Of a stretch of DNA of 64,000 bases, positions 1 through 11,516 are shown in pieces (positions within the stretch are counted from its first letter, which is position 1; each line of letters starts with the position of its first letter). Origin of the DNA: Tupaia tana. Lineage: Eukaryota; Chordata; Mammalia; Scandentia; Tupaiidae. A program made the position numbers and the translations under genes. The DNA is taken from the NCBI GenBank assembly GCA_026018925.1, contig JAKSZU010000012.1, forward strand, positions 42,385,218-42,449,217. The letters run 5' to 3'. The notes beneath the pieces were generated by a model. That model worked only from the letters and a program-made list of their open reading frames with translations, was not told where the DNA came from and ran no database searches.

Positions 1-1520
1 CCTCAGCCTGCGAGGCGGGGACGTGGACCTTAATGGGAGTGGCAGCGGATGCAGGAAGGACAGACAGACAGACAAGTAGAGAACAGCAGGGATCAGAGGT
101 GCAGGCCTCCCTGACGGAGATGGCCGCAGCACTGAGCCCTGAGGTTTACTCTTCTATAAGGCCTTGGGACAGGGAGAAGCGGAGGGAGAGCTGGTGTTGC
201 CTGTTGTCAACGGCAGCTGTGGAGCGCCTGCTTCTCGTAGTTCTAAATAAGCCCCACCTGACCTTCTGTAGCTGACACATAGTTTCTTTTAACTCCGCCA
301 CCACCACCGCCACCACCACTGCCACCGCCACCGCCACCGGCTGCAGCCTCTGCTCTGCCCCTCTTTAAAGGTCATCATTGCTCAGCTCACATTCGGCTGC
401 TCCCTACACCAAGGGATGTCCGCCTTCGGACGTCCATTCGTGACCCACCCTCCAGCTGCCCACCTGCGGCAACTGCTCTGGGTGCTGGGAGTCACAGAAG
501 AGGCAGGGGACAGATGCTCTTTGGAAGATGAAGCAGAAGAGCGGCCATTTCTGCCACATCCCCCTGTAATCTAGAGCAGGAGGCCAGCACCCATGGGCCA
601 GCACCACCATGTTGCATTCTCTTCACTGAGGTTACTAGCAGAAGATGAGAGGCGCCGGAGCAGGTGGGGGCACAGGTTCCTTGCCGTGGGTAGCTACGGC
701 CATCCATCAGAGGCCACACTCCAGCTGGGTGGCCGCCTGCCCAGCCACCTCTCTGGGTTCTGGCTTCCAGGCTCAGGGCATGTGATGGCTCCCTGCTGTG
801 ACCAGCGGGGCCACCACCCCTTTCCCAAGTACTCCCCTAGCCCAGCCTCACCTTGCAAATAGTCTCTCAAGGAGACTCCTCCGAATCCACCGGAGTTGTC
901 CCCCCACTGTTGGGACTCCCATTAAAGGAGGCTCAGTCGACACCTGTTTGCAGATAGGGACGCTGCCAGGTGGGTACAGCGGTGCCTGGTGACATTGGGT
1001 CAGATGGTCACACGGCTGCCAATGCAGAGGTGTGGTGGGGCCTCTTGCCTCAGGCGCAGCAACAGTGGAGGAAAGGTTCTGGAGAGCCCCGGCTGTCCAC
1101 TGGCTCACGTCCCGCCCATGCCACCCCTCGCCCACCCTGCCATAAAAGTCCCCCTGTGGACGCAGGAGCCACTGGTGGCTCTCAGGCTTCTTCTGTGAGT
1201 TTGGGGAGAGGGACACTCCCCACCCCCGGGGGGACACTGAGATGGGAACTCTTTGGGGCATACAGGGGAAGACTTCATTGTCAAGTTCAGGAACTCAGCT
1301 CTGAAGACTAGGGACAGCGGTCACAAAATCTCTCACCAAACAGCAAGATGTCCGCCGTGTGCCAGGGAGGATGACGGCTTGGCCCAAGCATCCAGCAAAG
1401 TCCACAGTGTCTCAGAGCCGGAGCCGGGTGTCCGGGGAGCCCGCAGCAGGCAAGGCTCTGGGCGGGTGGTTGCTTCCTGCAGGTGCTCTGACAGTGACCA
1501 GCAGCGCGTGGGTTGGAACA
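1..1520. other. Single-copy-looking stretch, no gene recognised
   Basis: Mixed-composition DNA with some CpG, no recognisable exon, repeat or RNA gene apart from a short CCA/CCG triplet run. The open frames here are short, overlap on both strands and resemble no protein I know. Confidence 0.4.
295..339. repeat. CCA/CCG triplet microsatellite
   Basis: About 15 alternating CCA and CCG triplets directly visible. Such runs can lie in 5' untranslated or polyproline-coding sequence, but no convincing frame continues on either side, so I treat it as a simple repeat. Confidence 0.85.
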
Positions 1521-1524
1521 ACAC

Positions 1525-1800
1525 ACAGTGATTCTCTCACAGTCTGGAGTCCAGAAGTCCACAATCAGTCTCACTGACCTGAACCGAGGTGGGGCCAGGC
1601 CCGAGGGGCTCTGAGTCCTGTCTGTTCCAGTTTCTAGAGCTGTAATCCTTGTGTTCAGCGACGTAACTTCTTGCTTCGGCTTTCGTGTGGCCTTTGTTTG
1701 TGGCCTCTCCCTCCATCCCTCTCAGGGGGATGCTCACTAATCCAGTTCATCTTCCTCATTTATATTCCAGAACCTTACTCTCACCTGCAAAGTCTCTTTG
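1525..1800 (-). mobile_element. MLT1-like LTR fragment (MaLR), antisense
   Basis: Read on the minus strand it resembles the MLT1 LTR, with the characteristic stretch that appears here as CTCACAGTCTGGAGTCCAGA followed by GGGGCTCTGAGTCCTGTCTG. It is an old, degraded fossil fragment of eutherian-wide type. The boundaries are soft. Confidence 0.5.
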
Positions 1801-2589
1801 GCCACATTAGCAGTGCTCGCAGGTCCCGGGGATTAGGACCTGGCTGTCTTCAGGGGCGTTATCCTGCCAGGCATGGAGGGCAACGCTGAGCTGTCAGGAG
1901 CCTCTGAGGAGCAGGAGTGGTCAGGGGGTGCCCCGCTCACGTCTCACAGAAGCTCCGACACTGGGATCGGGACTCTGTGGTGATCCTCCTCCCAGGTCAT
2001 TTCAGCCTCGCCTGATGGCTGCTTCGGGGACTCCAGAACTTCTCTTCTGAAAGCACACACTCAGTGGGCAGGCCCAGCGAGGACTGCAGGATGGTGACAG
2101 CAGCCACAGAGGCCGGACGCTCAGAATTATCCAGAAACTGTAAAGCCCCCTTCTCCGTGAAAGCTTAACTTTCACAGGGAGAGAGGAACAGAACGGGAGA
2201 AATGATCCTCTCCAACACCGAGTGGCTGAGATGTGTCCTCCCTCTCCAAACACCCGTGGGGCCAGTGGCACCCCTATAGCAACAGTCTGTGAGAGTCCTG
2301 AACCCCGTGTTCAGCTCCTGACTCAATGAGGACTGCAGAGCCATCGCGGGACCGTTGTTTCCCAGGTGAGCTCTCGATGGCCCCCGCGCAGCTCCAGAGA
2401 GGACTGAGCCTGGCTTCAGCGACTTCCATTAGCTCGGCCCCTGCCAAGGACCAGGCAGTGCCTGAGCACCAGGAAGAGGGCTCCGGGGAGCAGCACGGAG
2501 CAGACCCCAGTCCTACGCCTTGGTGACATCTGTAGCTGGAAGGAGAAATGACAGGAAAATGCACGCGTATCTGGGAAACCAGGTGTTCC
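1801..2589. other. No gene seen; contains a short hairpin
   Basis: No recognisable repeat or exon. Arms at 2150-2163 and 169-183 of the same kilobase (2169-2183) pair around a 5-nt loop. The rest is featureless to my reading. Confidence 0.4.
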
Positions 2590-2905
2590 AGTCCAATCCA
2601 TTGCCAGTAGTGGGGCCCACCTGAAACTGGGTAGTTTATAAAATAGAGGTTTATCCAGCTCATCATGAAAGCCCCAGGTCCAGGGGCCACATCTGGGAAG
2701 GGGCAGGAGGGCGAGGCTGTGGCCCCTTTCCCACCCCATAGCCAGCCAGGACTCAATCACAGGCCCCACCGTACCCCCAGCCACTAATCCCCCCAAGACC
2801 CCACCCTTCAACACAGTAATTGAGTCAAGTTTCCACCCTCCTGATGTCTTATCACACACATGCAGGGGGCAGGGGGTGGGGGACACATTCACACTACAGC
2901 ACCAG
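2590..2905 (-). mobile_element. MST/THE1-like MaLR LTR, antisense
   Basis: The plus strand shows the antisense MaLR signature AAACTGGGTAGTTTATAAA followed by a GAGGTTTA-type stretch and later CACCCTCCTGATGTCTTATC and ACACATTCACACTACAGCA. It is a solo-LTR-type fossil, internally shortened relative to the family, probably tens of millions of years old. A family name below MST/THE1-like cannot be fixed by eye. Confidence 0.6.
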
Positions 2906-3509
2906 GGAGACCTGGCTAGCCATGCCACAGGAGGAGGATGCAGCAAGGAAAAGGAGAAAGGTAAAGCAAGAAAAGAAGAAAGAGAAGGACAGAAAGGAGA
3001 GCAGGGGAGGGGGAGGCACGGCTGGGTGCAGGCTTTGGGCTCACCCAGCACCAAGGCCTCTCTGGCCAGAGAGAAGCACTTCGGGCTGCTCTCAGTTTGC
3101 CTTCAGCCCCGGAGGCAGCACGAGCTGTGGGTCCGATTCTCAGGCCACACCGCAAGTGAGAACTAAGCCGAGTTTACTTCATTGTGGAAGTCAACCCGTT
3201 TACAGTTTCAGACTCGTCCCCTGGGATCACTCAGCCTATCCCTGGTGTGGGCTCATTTAGTGCCCAGAGTTGGGGGAGGGAAGAAGGCAGGGACCCTTGG
3301 TCTAGGGTACACATCGCCCCCTCATGGGCACTGCTCGCCATGTCTACTGTTCATTTTGTCCCTGACTTCTCTAGGCAGGTGGCAGCTGGGTCAACCTCGT
3401 TCCAATCTCCCTACGGTGCAGCTCCAAAGATATTTTTTGGTGTTCTTGAGAGTAGTTTTTGAGCAGAAAAAAAGACTTTTCAGCAACAATTTGGATTTTT
3501 AAGTTTTTG
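2906..3509. other. No gene seen
   Basis: A purine-rich stretch (about 2935-3005) lies in otherwise unremarkable sequence. No repeat family or exon recognised. Confidence 0.4.
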
Positions 3510-3765
3510 GGGTTTTTTTTTAGAGGTTTTTGCCTTAGAGCGCATGTGTTCATCAGAGAAAGAGAGACACAGAGACACTGAGAGGAAAGGTGAGAAATCA
3601 CCCCCTCACCCCCGGGAGGATGGCCACATTGCAATACCTTCTGCTCCATTGTCCTCCCAGGATCTTGGGCACAAGCACTCGGCGTAAATTTCAAGCCTCT
3701 GGGTCCAGGATTCAAATCACAGTTGGCCATGTGGGAGTCCAGCGACATAACTGCTACCTCCAAAG
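3510..3765 (-). mobile_element. SINE-A, antisense
   Basis: T-rich tail at the left, then the reverse of the A body (GAGGTTTTTGCCTTAGAG-like end, GGATGGCCACATTGCAAT) and the head GGCCATGTGGGAGTCCAGCG at the right. The outermost head is diverged. It lies back to back in the same orientation with the next copy. Confidence 0.8.
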
Positions 3766-3769
3766 TTTT

Positions 3770-4006
3770 CTTTTTTTTAATAGATTTTTGCTATAGGTGC
3801 ATGTGCTCGCAGAGACAGAGACAGAAAGCAAGAAATCACCCCTTGGGGGGACGGCCACACTGCAGTTCCCTTATCTGCCATTTTCCTCTCAGGATTTTGG
3901 GCATGCATGCAGATGCACCTGGGATGAATTTCAAGTCGGCCAGTACAGGACTTGAACCGTGGTCGACTATGTGGGAGTCCGGCGATGTAACCGTTATGTC
4001 TTCTCT
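3770..4006 (-). mobile_element. SINE-A, antisense
   Basis: Second of two same-orientation copies separated only by the T-rich tail. Box B is recognisable as GGACTTGAACC. AAAGTT occurs left of this copy and again right of it, suggesting it inserted beside the end of its neighbour. Confidence 0.8.
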
Positions 4007-4009
4007 TAG

Positions 4010-4780
4010 TCCCTAAAGTTGGTTTCTTTGAGCCCTGGCTCTTCCTTGCCCTCTTTTTTGTTGACTGAAAATGTATACCCATTGAATGGAAATTCCCCAT
4101 CTCCCCCTCTCCTCTTCCCTGAGCTTTTAAATGCAACTTACACACCTTATTCTAAGAATAGATCCAGCAAATTTCAACAATTATTTTTTGGGAGAACTTT
4201 GATTAATGTTTGTACCATTTACCTACTTAGTTAATTAAACGTCTTTAAATATTTTAAGCTGCAATCAAAGTTTATTATATTCAGTTTTCTAAGTTTTTTC
4301 AATTATCTGACTAACAAATCTTCCCAAGTCCTTACATGATTCTTACAAATCAGATACATTAAATGTGGTGATTTTTAAATATTCAGACACTGTTTACCAA
4401 CTTGGTAAGATTTCAACTTGCAATCACACGTTGAAATAATTGACTCAAGAGCTGGTGTAAAATTGGAATCACAAGTTTGATGTTAGCACTCAAATATGCC
4501 AAATTCTCTTCAACTTTACAAGTTCTTAAAATGCCAACGATGTATATTTCAGAACTTAGTCCCAAAATATAAATGCTATCATTTGGCTCTACTTCATCAT
4601 CACTATACTTGGTTCTAAATTTCCCTGGGCTAAAGCGGTTTCCCAATCAGACTCGGGGTTTCCTTCTCAGGCGCACTCCTGTTCAGCTGGATAGGCGTCT
4701 GGTGTCCCGCTCCAACCTCCACTGGGGTGTGGAATTCATTTCTGACACAACCATCTGGAGTTAGTGGCAGATGCCACAGG
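4010..4780. other. AT-rich stretch, no gene recognised
   Basis: A 77-codon open frame on the minus strand (4413-4646) looks fairly protein-like but matches nothing I recognise. There is no splice or polyadenylation context I can defend. Confidence 0.35.
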
Positions 4781-4933
4781 CTTACGACACAGTTCCGGAC
4801 AAGACCGCCCCCACTTCAGGACCCAAACTTTCAATTGACTGTCTGCAAATTGAGGGGTTCCCATGACCCCCCTCAGGTTTGATAATTTGCTAGGACAGCT
4901 TATAGAATTCAGGGAAGTTCTATACTTAGGATT

Positions 4934-5092
4934 CTAGTTTTGTGGGGGTTTTTTGAGAGAGATTTTTGCTATAAGGTCCATGTGCTTGCTGGAGAGACAG
5001 AGAGACAGAGAAAGGCAGACAGACAGACACCCCTGGAGTGCTGGCCATACTGCAATCCCTTCTCCTCCATTCTCCTCTCAGAACTTTGAGAC

Positions 5093-5123
<31 letters not shown>

Positions 5124-5224
5124 ACGCACCCAGTGTGAGTTTGAAGCCGCAGGGTCTGGGACTTGAACTGTGGTTGTCCACATGGAAGTCCAGCACTTTA
5201 ACCACCACACCACGTACTGGTCTC
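4934..5224 (-). mobile_element. SINE-A, antisense, with CA run
   Basis: Reverse-oriented copy inside the old repeat. AGGATT at 4928-4933 and 5225-5230 is the likely short target-site duplication. The body carries a CA dinucleotide expansion where other copies read GGGCACGCACGCACAC. Confidence 0.75.
5092..5126. repeat. CA dinucleotide run inside a SINE
   Basis: About 14 CA units grown from the naturally CA-rich body of the SINE-A copy. Confidence 0.85.
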
Positions 5225-5640
5225 AGGATTGCAATTTTATTGTTAGGATAAAAATCAGGACCAACTAAATGAAGACATTCATAGGACAAGGTCTGGGAGG
5301 GTCTCAAACACAGAGATTCGGAGCCTTCTCCCTCGGCAATCACCTTTCTGGTTTAGCCATGCATTCCCCAACTAGGAAGCTCTCCAAAAGCTGGTGTCCA
5401 GACTTCTTTTTGGGGTCCATTATATAGACACAATTGATTGAATCATGGGCCAGGCAATTGAACTTAATCTCTAGCCCCGTCCTCTTCTCAGAGGTCCCAA
5501 AGCCCCGGCCCTCTAATCACATGATTGATCTTCTGGCCTGGCCAACCCCCATCCAGAAGGTCTCTAGAAACCCACCTTGAACCAATCACGTCATTTGTAT
5601 AAACTCAGGTGTGATCTCAGGGGCTCATGATTAACAGACA

Positions 5641-5930
5641 CTCTTATTACTTGGGAATTGCAAGGACGTAGTTGATTTGAAGAAAGAAACAGAGAGATTG
5701 GAGGGTGTCCTGTGGTTAGCTTTGAAAATGGAGGAGCAACCTCTAGAAGCTGGAAGAAAAAGGAACAGATTCTACCTGGAGCTTCCAGAAGGAACCAGCC
5801 CTATTGGCACTTTGATTTTAGCCCAGTGAGACCCATTTTGGACTCTGACCCCCATAACTGTGAGTTAAAATTGTGTTGTGCTTAAGTCACTTGATTTGTA
5901 ACAATTTGTTAAGGCAGCAGTAGGAGACAA
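5641..5930 (+). mobile_element. MLT1-like LTR fragment
   Basis: The MLT1 3' half is recognisable: a GGAGGAGCAACCTCTAGAAG-like stretch, then GAACCAGCCCTATTGGCAC and the end AACTGTGAGTTAAAATTGTG. It is an old fragment without its partner LTR or internal region nearby. Confidence 0.6.
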
Positions 5931-6544
5931 ATATGCCAGGGTGACAGAAGCAGCTGGTTGTACCAGTGGGCAAGGACTGTCATTCCATATCCCTGCTCCC
6001 ATACTCTGCCTGCCCAGCTGCAGGTTAAGCGGGGATGTGTGTGGCTGGAATAGATCATCCAGTCCTGCTGGGGAAGGCAGGCTGTCTCACACCTCCTGCA
6101 GGCTGAATAATAAACTCAGCGTGGAAACACTTAACTACATCCAGGGTTCTAGCTATGCTTGTTTGTTTTTTATCCCCTGCACTAGTGCCCCTGCCATGTT
6201 GACTCCTGGCACTACCCTGCTTCAGTAATTAACTCTCCAAGATTGGTCTGCATGGCTGACTAGAGTCCCAGCCCTTATACTCCACCCAAGGCAACCAAAA
6301 TTGTTTTAAGTCACTTAAGTCAGAACAGTTACCCTCTTTCCCATCTTCCCTTGAAACTAGAAGAAACAGAATGTGACGTGGTGCTGGCCAAGGAGGCATG
6401 AGAAGTCTGCTGGAGGGATCTGGGAGAACTTGTGTTTCCCAAAGAAAAGGGGCAGAGGCTACTAGCAACCCTGCCCCATCCCTCCCTTCTGAGCTGGTGC
6501 TGTGGTGGCCACCTTGTGCCCAGGAGGTGAAAGCCATAGTTGGT
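5931..6544. other. No gene seen
   Basis: No repeat family or exon recognised between the MLT1 fragment and the first SINE-C. Confidence 0.4.
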
Positions 6545-6756
6545 TGAGGTGACCAGAGGTACAGTGGTAAAATGCAACACTCGGCAGGGATGACCTACAC
6601 GGGAAGGTTCCAGATATGCATTCAGAGGCCTCCCTGAGTATGCCAGGCACATGTTTGCCCATGAGGCTGGGAATGTACCTCAGCATCCTGACCTGAATGG
6701 GGGTTCTCTCTCTCTCTCCTGTCAGTCTTACTCATGTGAGAAAAAAATAAATCTTA
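6545..6756 (+). mobile_element. SINE-C
   Basis: The head carries ACAGTGGTAAAATGCAACAC, then CACGGGAAGGTTCCAG, CCTCCCTGAGTATGCCAGGC, a TC run and an AATAAATC tail. The 3' tail directly abuts the next SINE-C. Confidence 0.7.
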
Positions 6757-6771
6757 AAACATGATGGATGG

Positions 6772-7003
6772 GGACTGAGTGGTGACACAGTGATATTGCA
6801 ACTATACCTACATGGGAAACTGTGTCTTGGGACCTCCCTGATTACAATGGGCACTTGTGTGTACCCTTGATCTGGACTGGCTGAGACAGGGTAGGTCATG
6901 ACACTACTGAAGGTGACTTTCTCTCTCTCTCTCTCTTTCTCCTTATCACTCTTCCTCTCCTTTTCTCCCCCTTGTTGAATACATAAATAAATCAATTTAA
7001 AAA
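6772..7003 (+). mobile_element. SINE-C with perfect target-site duplication
   Basis: The second SINE-C in tandem is bounded by the 15-bp direct repeat AAACATGATGGATGG (6757-6771 and 7004-7018). The duplication starts inside the A tail of the preceding SINE-C, so this copy used that tail as its insertion target. Confidence 0.85.
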
Positions 7004-7274
7004 AAACATGATGGATGGAAAGAGAGAAGAGTCTGGCAGCACTGTTAGGTCATTGAACCAGTGCCAGAAACTATCCATCCTGAATTTATGGTTACACATA
7101 AAAAAATAAAAATCTATCTAAGGCATAACTTGTTGGGTTTTCTACTCCTTGGAGCCAAACACACTCTTATTGAGTCTGTACTTGGATAAACAGCAGGTAA
7201 AAGGAACAGAACCACCTACCCAGAAACAAGGCATGCATTACACTCAATGGGAGTGTCTTTAGAATAGTGTCTCA

Positions 7275-7465
7275 AGAAATAGTACCAGGACAATTCACTA
7301 GGGCAATATGGGGGAAGGAATTTAGATCCCTACCTCACACCACACACAAAAATAAATTGCACCTGTATGAAAGAAGAGGGAAAATAAAACATGAAAATCT
7401 AGAAGAAAACAAAACAAAATGTTTATAAATAGAAACAATAAATGAAGATAAAGCACAAATAAAAA
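7275..7465 (+). mobile_element. L1 ORF2 3' fragment
   Basis: CCCTACCTCACACCACACAC and the following AAAATCTAGAAGAAAAC match the highly conserved C-terminal part of mammalian L1 ORF2 (the region encoding DPYLTP-like sequence). Only a fragment is present. Confidence 0.6.
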
Positions 7466-7690
7466 GCAGGCTCTGGCCCAGCTATAGTGGCATCGGTGAT
7501 AGTGAACTGGTTTGCAGTGCCAGAAGCCCCATAGCTAAGTCAACCTGATATGTTCTGTGTGCACACACCCAAGATCCTGGCAAGCAGGGGTCTGAGGGAA
7601 GGGAATCACAGTGTGATGAGACTCTGTTGAGGATTCCTCTCTCTCTCTGTCTCTCTCAATAAGTGAACAAGCAAACAAACAAAAAGACTG
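7466..7690 (+). mobile_element. Degenerate SINE-C-like copy
   Basis: It has a GGCCCAGCTATAGTGGCATC head, a CACACCCAAGATCCTGGC body, a TC run and an A-rich end, in SINE-C order but strongly diverged. Assignment to C rather than A2 is uncertain. Confidence 0.4.
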
Positions 7691-7924
7691 GTGGTTGGGG
7701 AGACACAGTAGGCACATACACCACCCTTCATTGCAAGGTTTCTTCATCCCTCATTAATATGACCCCACTCTCTAGAGTATTAACATATTTTTCCAAAGTC
7801 ACAAAATAAATCTTCCAAAGCTCTGAGGATAGAGAGAGGGAAGGAGTAATTTAATTGCTTAAAACATGTTAGAACACAAACCACTGTTCTATTTGTTCTG
7901 CAACAGTAGCTTTATTTCATAATT

Positions 7925-8160
7925 GTCCGAGGTTACATGTACTTGCTAGAATGAGAGAAAGAGAAAGCACCCCACTCCCAACAGGGCATGGTTACACCAC
8001 AATCCTTTTTCCTCTATTCTCTTCAGTCAGGATTTTGAGCATGCATGCACACACACCAGGCTTATTTTTCAAGTCACTGGGGTGAGACTAGAACCACAAT
8101 TGGCCAGGTAGGATCTGGTTTCCAAAGCTTAACTCCTTACTGCACTATAGGGCCAGCCCA
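7925..8160 (-). mobile_element. SINE-A2, antisense
   Basis: Reverse order: tail, ACACCACAATCCTTTTTCCTC, then AGACTAGAACCACAATTGGCC and a terminal GGGCCAGCCC. It is diverged and looks like one of the older long-form copies. Confidence 0.65.
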
Positions 8161-8441
8161 ATGGTAACTTATTTTTTGTGATAGAAAATTAAAAACAGAA
8201 AAACCACAAAGCGATCTGCTTCCTGCAATATCAAGAAATTTATATTCCAAAAATTACAACAACAACCATTAAAACTATGAAACATATAAAAATGCTAGAT
8301 AAAATGCCACAAACACCCTTTTAAATGTATAGCTGGGCTTACAAGAATGTAAAAGAAGTATTCCAGTGAACAAGAAGGAAGAGAAAGCCAGAGAAAGAAT
8401 TATGAGCCAAGAGTACTGTAGACTTGAATCTGGGTCCTTTG

Positions 8442-8621
8442 GGTTTCTTTTTAAGACTTATTTTATTAAACTTTCTTTATTTTCATTTGACCAGAGAGGG
8501 ACAGAGCAAGAGAGAGAGAGAGAGAGGAAGAGTGAGAAAGCAAGCTGTTAGGTCCAGGATTTGAACCATGGTCAGCCATGTGGGAGTCCAGTGCCCTTCA
8601 CCACCACACCACCTGCTGGCC
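8442..8621 (-). mobile_element. SINE-B, antisense
   Basis: Short form: an AT-rich tail, a GA run, then AGGATTTGAACCATGGTCAG and CACCACACCACCTGCTGGCC. TGGGTCCTTTG at 8431-8441 and CTGGTCCTTTG at 8622-8632 form an 11-bp duplication with minor decay. Confidence 0.85.
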
Positions 8622-8639
8622 CTGGTCCTTTGATTTTAA

Positions 8640-11499
8640 TAGCCCTGTTGGGGCTATTATTTCCAGGGCTTGGAGTCCATGGAAAGTGGGGAGCTGGAAC
8701 CAAGGCTCCCTCCTTATATAAGCAGAGGACCCTTGAAAAGCTGCCCCCTTTATGAAACGGTAACTAGACAAATGTCACGGACAGCACAGAGACCATATGG
8801 TCTGATCAAGTCTCAGCATGACCAGTTGGGGCAGGCCCGTCCCTGTCATGGGAGAGAGGCTCCTCACAAAGGAGCCACTGGTCCCAGGTAACATGTACCA
8901 GCAGAAACTGGAAGCACAAGCCTGGGAGTGGGTGGAGTGTTCTGGGCCAGGCTGGGGTGGGGGGTAGACTATCAGGCAGAATGCGGAGACTTGGCTAATG
9001 GGGGCACCCTCCCGTGACTCAGGATTCCCCATCATGACACGGGCACCTTGATAAAAGCTCACCTCTGTCCCTAATACTCTACTGGGCTGCCCTCCTGAGG
9101 TCTGGCCGCCACAATGGCCCATGGTACATGAGAAGACATGCCAGAGTCACCTCGGCAGAGGATAAGGAAGGGGCTAAGTGGCTCAGAAGGTACACTCGCT
9201 AGAATGGCTTTACTATGGAAAACGGGAGAACGTCCCCCATAACTGCGTTCCCAGGAAGTCCTAGAGGACTCTGCTCACAGGCTATACGAAATGCACCAGA
9301 GAAGGACCAGGATGTCACACAGCAGGTGGCCCAGACCCCCACGTCGCCTGCCTCAGGGGCACTGCTTCTCAGCTCACGTGCTCATTCACAAGAGAACTGG
9401 CTTGATACACTGGGAGAATGAGACTGGATGTGGCCACACTGCGCTGGGGTAATGCCGGGTGGTCCAGTTGGCAGGGCTCCAGGCAGGGTATCTGGTCGGG
9501 CACTCAGGCTATAACAGATGCTGGGAAGTGGTCACTGAGTGGGCTGTGGGTCAGGGAACTGGTAGGAACAGATGGGACGGTCATTCCCCCGGCCTGGGAA
9601 ACGGTCATGGGGATGAGGGTACAGTAAGCCCATTGTATCTGGCGGGTGTCCATCCGGAAGTCACTGACTGCAGATGGGGCATCAAGTCATCAGCACCAGA
9701 AATCAGGGGACTTGGCCAGCAGCGGTCAGCCAGCCTCTGCTCTCAGCTACCTCTGGATCGGCACAACCAGTATCAAGAGGCAAAGGCCATGGTGACAGGG
9801 TGGTGGCCAGACACAGATCCGAGAGCCCTGCTCACGAGCAGATCCACCTGAGTGCTCACCCGCCCCAGCCCTTGCTCTGCTGTTCTTGGGGGGGTGGGGG
9901 GGGGTGGTTGGGCAGTCAACATGCCCCAAAGTCGCAGCCCGATAGCGTTTCATCTCTTCTGCGCTGCAGAGAGCAGTGATGCAGACTCCCTAGAACAGAG
10001 GCCTACCTGATACTGCAGGTGTAAGCTCGCCTTTCCTGACCACAGTGCTTCAGCGGGCCCCACCCTCTGAGGGCTCCCGAGGTGTCTAATTCATCCTCGG
10101 GGGATCTCAAATCTGTGGACCAAGAGACTCAAATCACAGCAAAAAAAAGGGCGGGGGGGTGGCAGGGGGCAACGGACAGAACCGTAGTACCCACTGTTGC
10201 CTCCCTACGGCACGGAACCTGGAATATTGTGGGCGTAAACTTCAAGACTAGGCTGAAGCCACAGTTGGGGAACCCCCCAGGGGGGCACTAGGACGAGGTT
10301 CAAGGCGTGAACTGATGACCACCGTGTGGTGTCGCGTCCCTGATAGTAAATCCACAGGGCGAGGAGCCAAGGGGTAAGAGTCCCTTGACGTGGCGCCCAG
10401 TGGCTCACTTGAAATTCGTGCTTCTCATCTCTACAACTGTCCGGGCTGCTTGGACTGGAGGCCTTGTTTCCCGCTGGAGAAGGGCGTGCTTCCCACAATA
10501 AGCATTCCAGGGAACAGCTGCCGTCCGGTTATTTTTGGTTCTCACGCTGGTAGAGCTCACAGGGATCGCAGGCCCTGGTTATCCCGGGGAGGGAGGGTTA
10601 CCGCTGCCTAAGAGGCGCACAAACCAAGGGATTCTCGGCGGCCTCCCCCGGGCTCGGTCTGAGGATGACGCCAAGCGGGTGGGCCGTTGCAGCAACCCTA
10701 AGGCACGGCACCAAGCCTCAGACCCTTGAGAGGTGACGGTTGGGTCCCCTCACCAAGTAAGCCACCAGGACCAGCAGAAATGCTGGCTAAGGATAAGAAG
10801 AATCCAGAACGGTCGATAAAGAGATCGTGAGTACCCCTTATGGCCCTGGGACGCGCAGAATCGGCAGGTTGACTGTACTTGATCCACCCCCACCACTCCC
10901 GCCCCTGTCCCCCGCCAGGCTAGGCTTCAGAAATCGTGACAGGCCACGAACTTAAAGGAACAAGGATGGAATAAACTCGACTTGAAACATGCGTGGTGAG
11001 AAGTTCAAGTGCTGCCCGCCAGGTCCCCTCAGACCTCGCCGTCCTGGCTCACACTGGTGGCGTCGTATCTACCCAGGGGCTCTGTTCCAGGGTGCAGACG
11101 ACGCCAGGAGAGCCTGGACGTTAACTCTTCTGGAAACACTCTTCTGGAGACACTCTTCTGCCAGCCATGAATGAGCTGGAAGACAAATGCCTCCAGGTCT
11201 CTTGCCCCTTGATCGGAATAGCCCTGCTACATCTAGATGCACCCAGAGGTCCCGGGAGTCCCAGTTGCCCACGCTGAAACTTGCTTAGCAATGCAGCACC
11301 GAGCGGCTTCCTTTTCTTTCCTGTCTAATTGGCTTCCTCCCCATTTCCCTATGAGTGCATCTGAGACAATCTAAATAACCAACTTACACGCTAACACTCG
11401 TGTCGGGGTCCGCGTCCAAGAGACTTCAACTGAAAAGAAAATTTCTGTTATTAAAATCAGTGAATGTACCATTTTAACCAAACTGTGTTTATACTGTTT
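8640..11499. other. SINE-free block of unknown origin
   Basis: Nearly 3 kb without one SINE, unusual for this window, with higher GC and more CpG. It has a TATATAAG box-like stretch near 8716 and G runs at 888-904 past 9000 (9888-9904) and near 10150. Frames of 100-130 codons occur but match nothing I know. An old retroelement internal region or conserved single-copy DNA are both possible; I cannot decide. Confidence 0.3.
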
Positions 11500-11516
11500 A
11501 AAGAAATAAACAAGGA

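Larger units (their letters stand above)
4781..5640. mobile_element. Old interspersed repeat, family undetermined, copy 1 of 2
   Basis: Shares a series of motifs in the same order with 61480-62200 (CAGAACTCA/TAGAATTCAGGGA, a GAAGCTCTCC block, then a GACACTCTTATTACTTGGGAA-type end), so both are copies of one old dispersed element. A SINE splits it. I cannot name the family; an LTR or DNA-transposon origin is open. Confidence 0.45.

Noticed and set aside
295-339. Polyproline or polyalanine coding exon
   Set aside because: No supporting frame or splice sites beyond the triplet repeat.
4413-4646. Minus-strand 77-codon frame with protein-like composition
   Set aside because: No recognised homologue, no flanking gene structure; kept only as a remark under the surrounding stretch.
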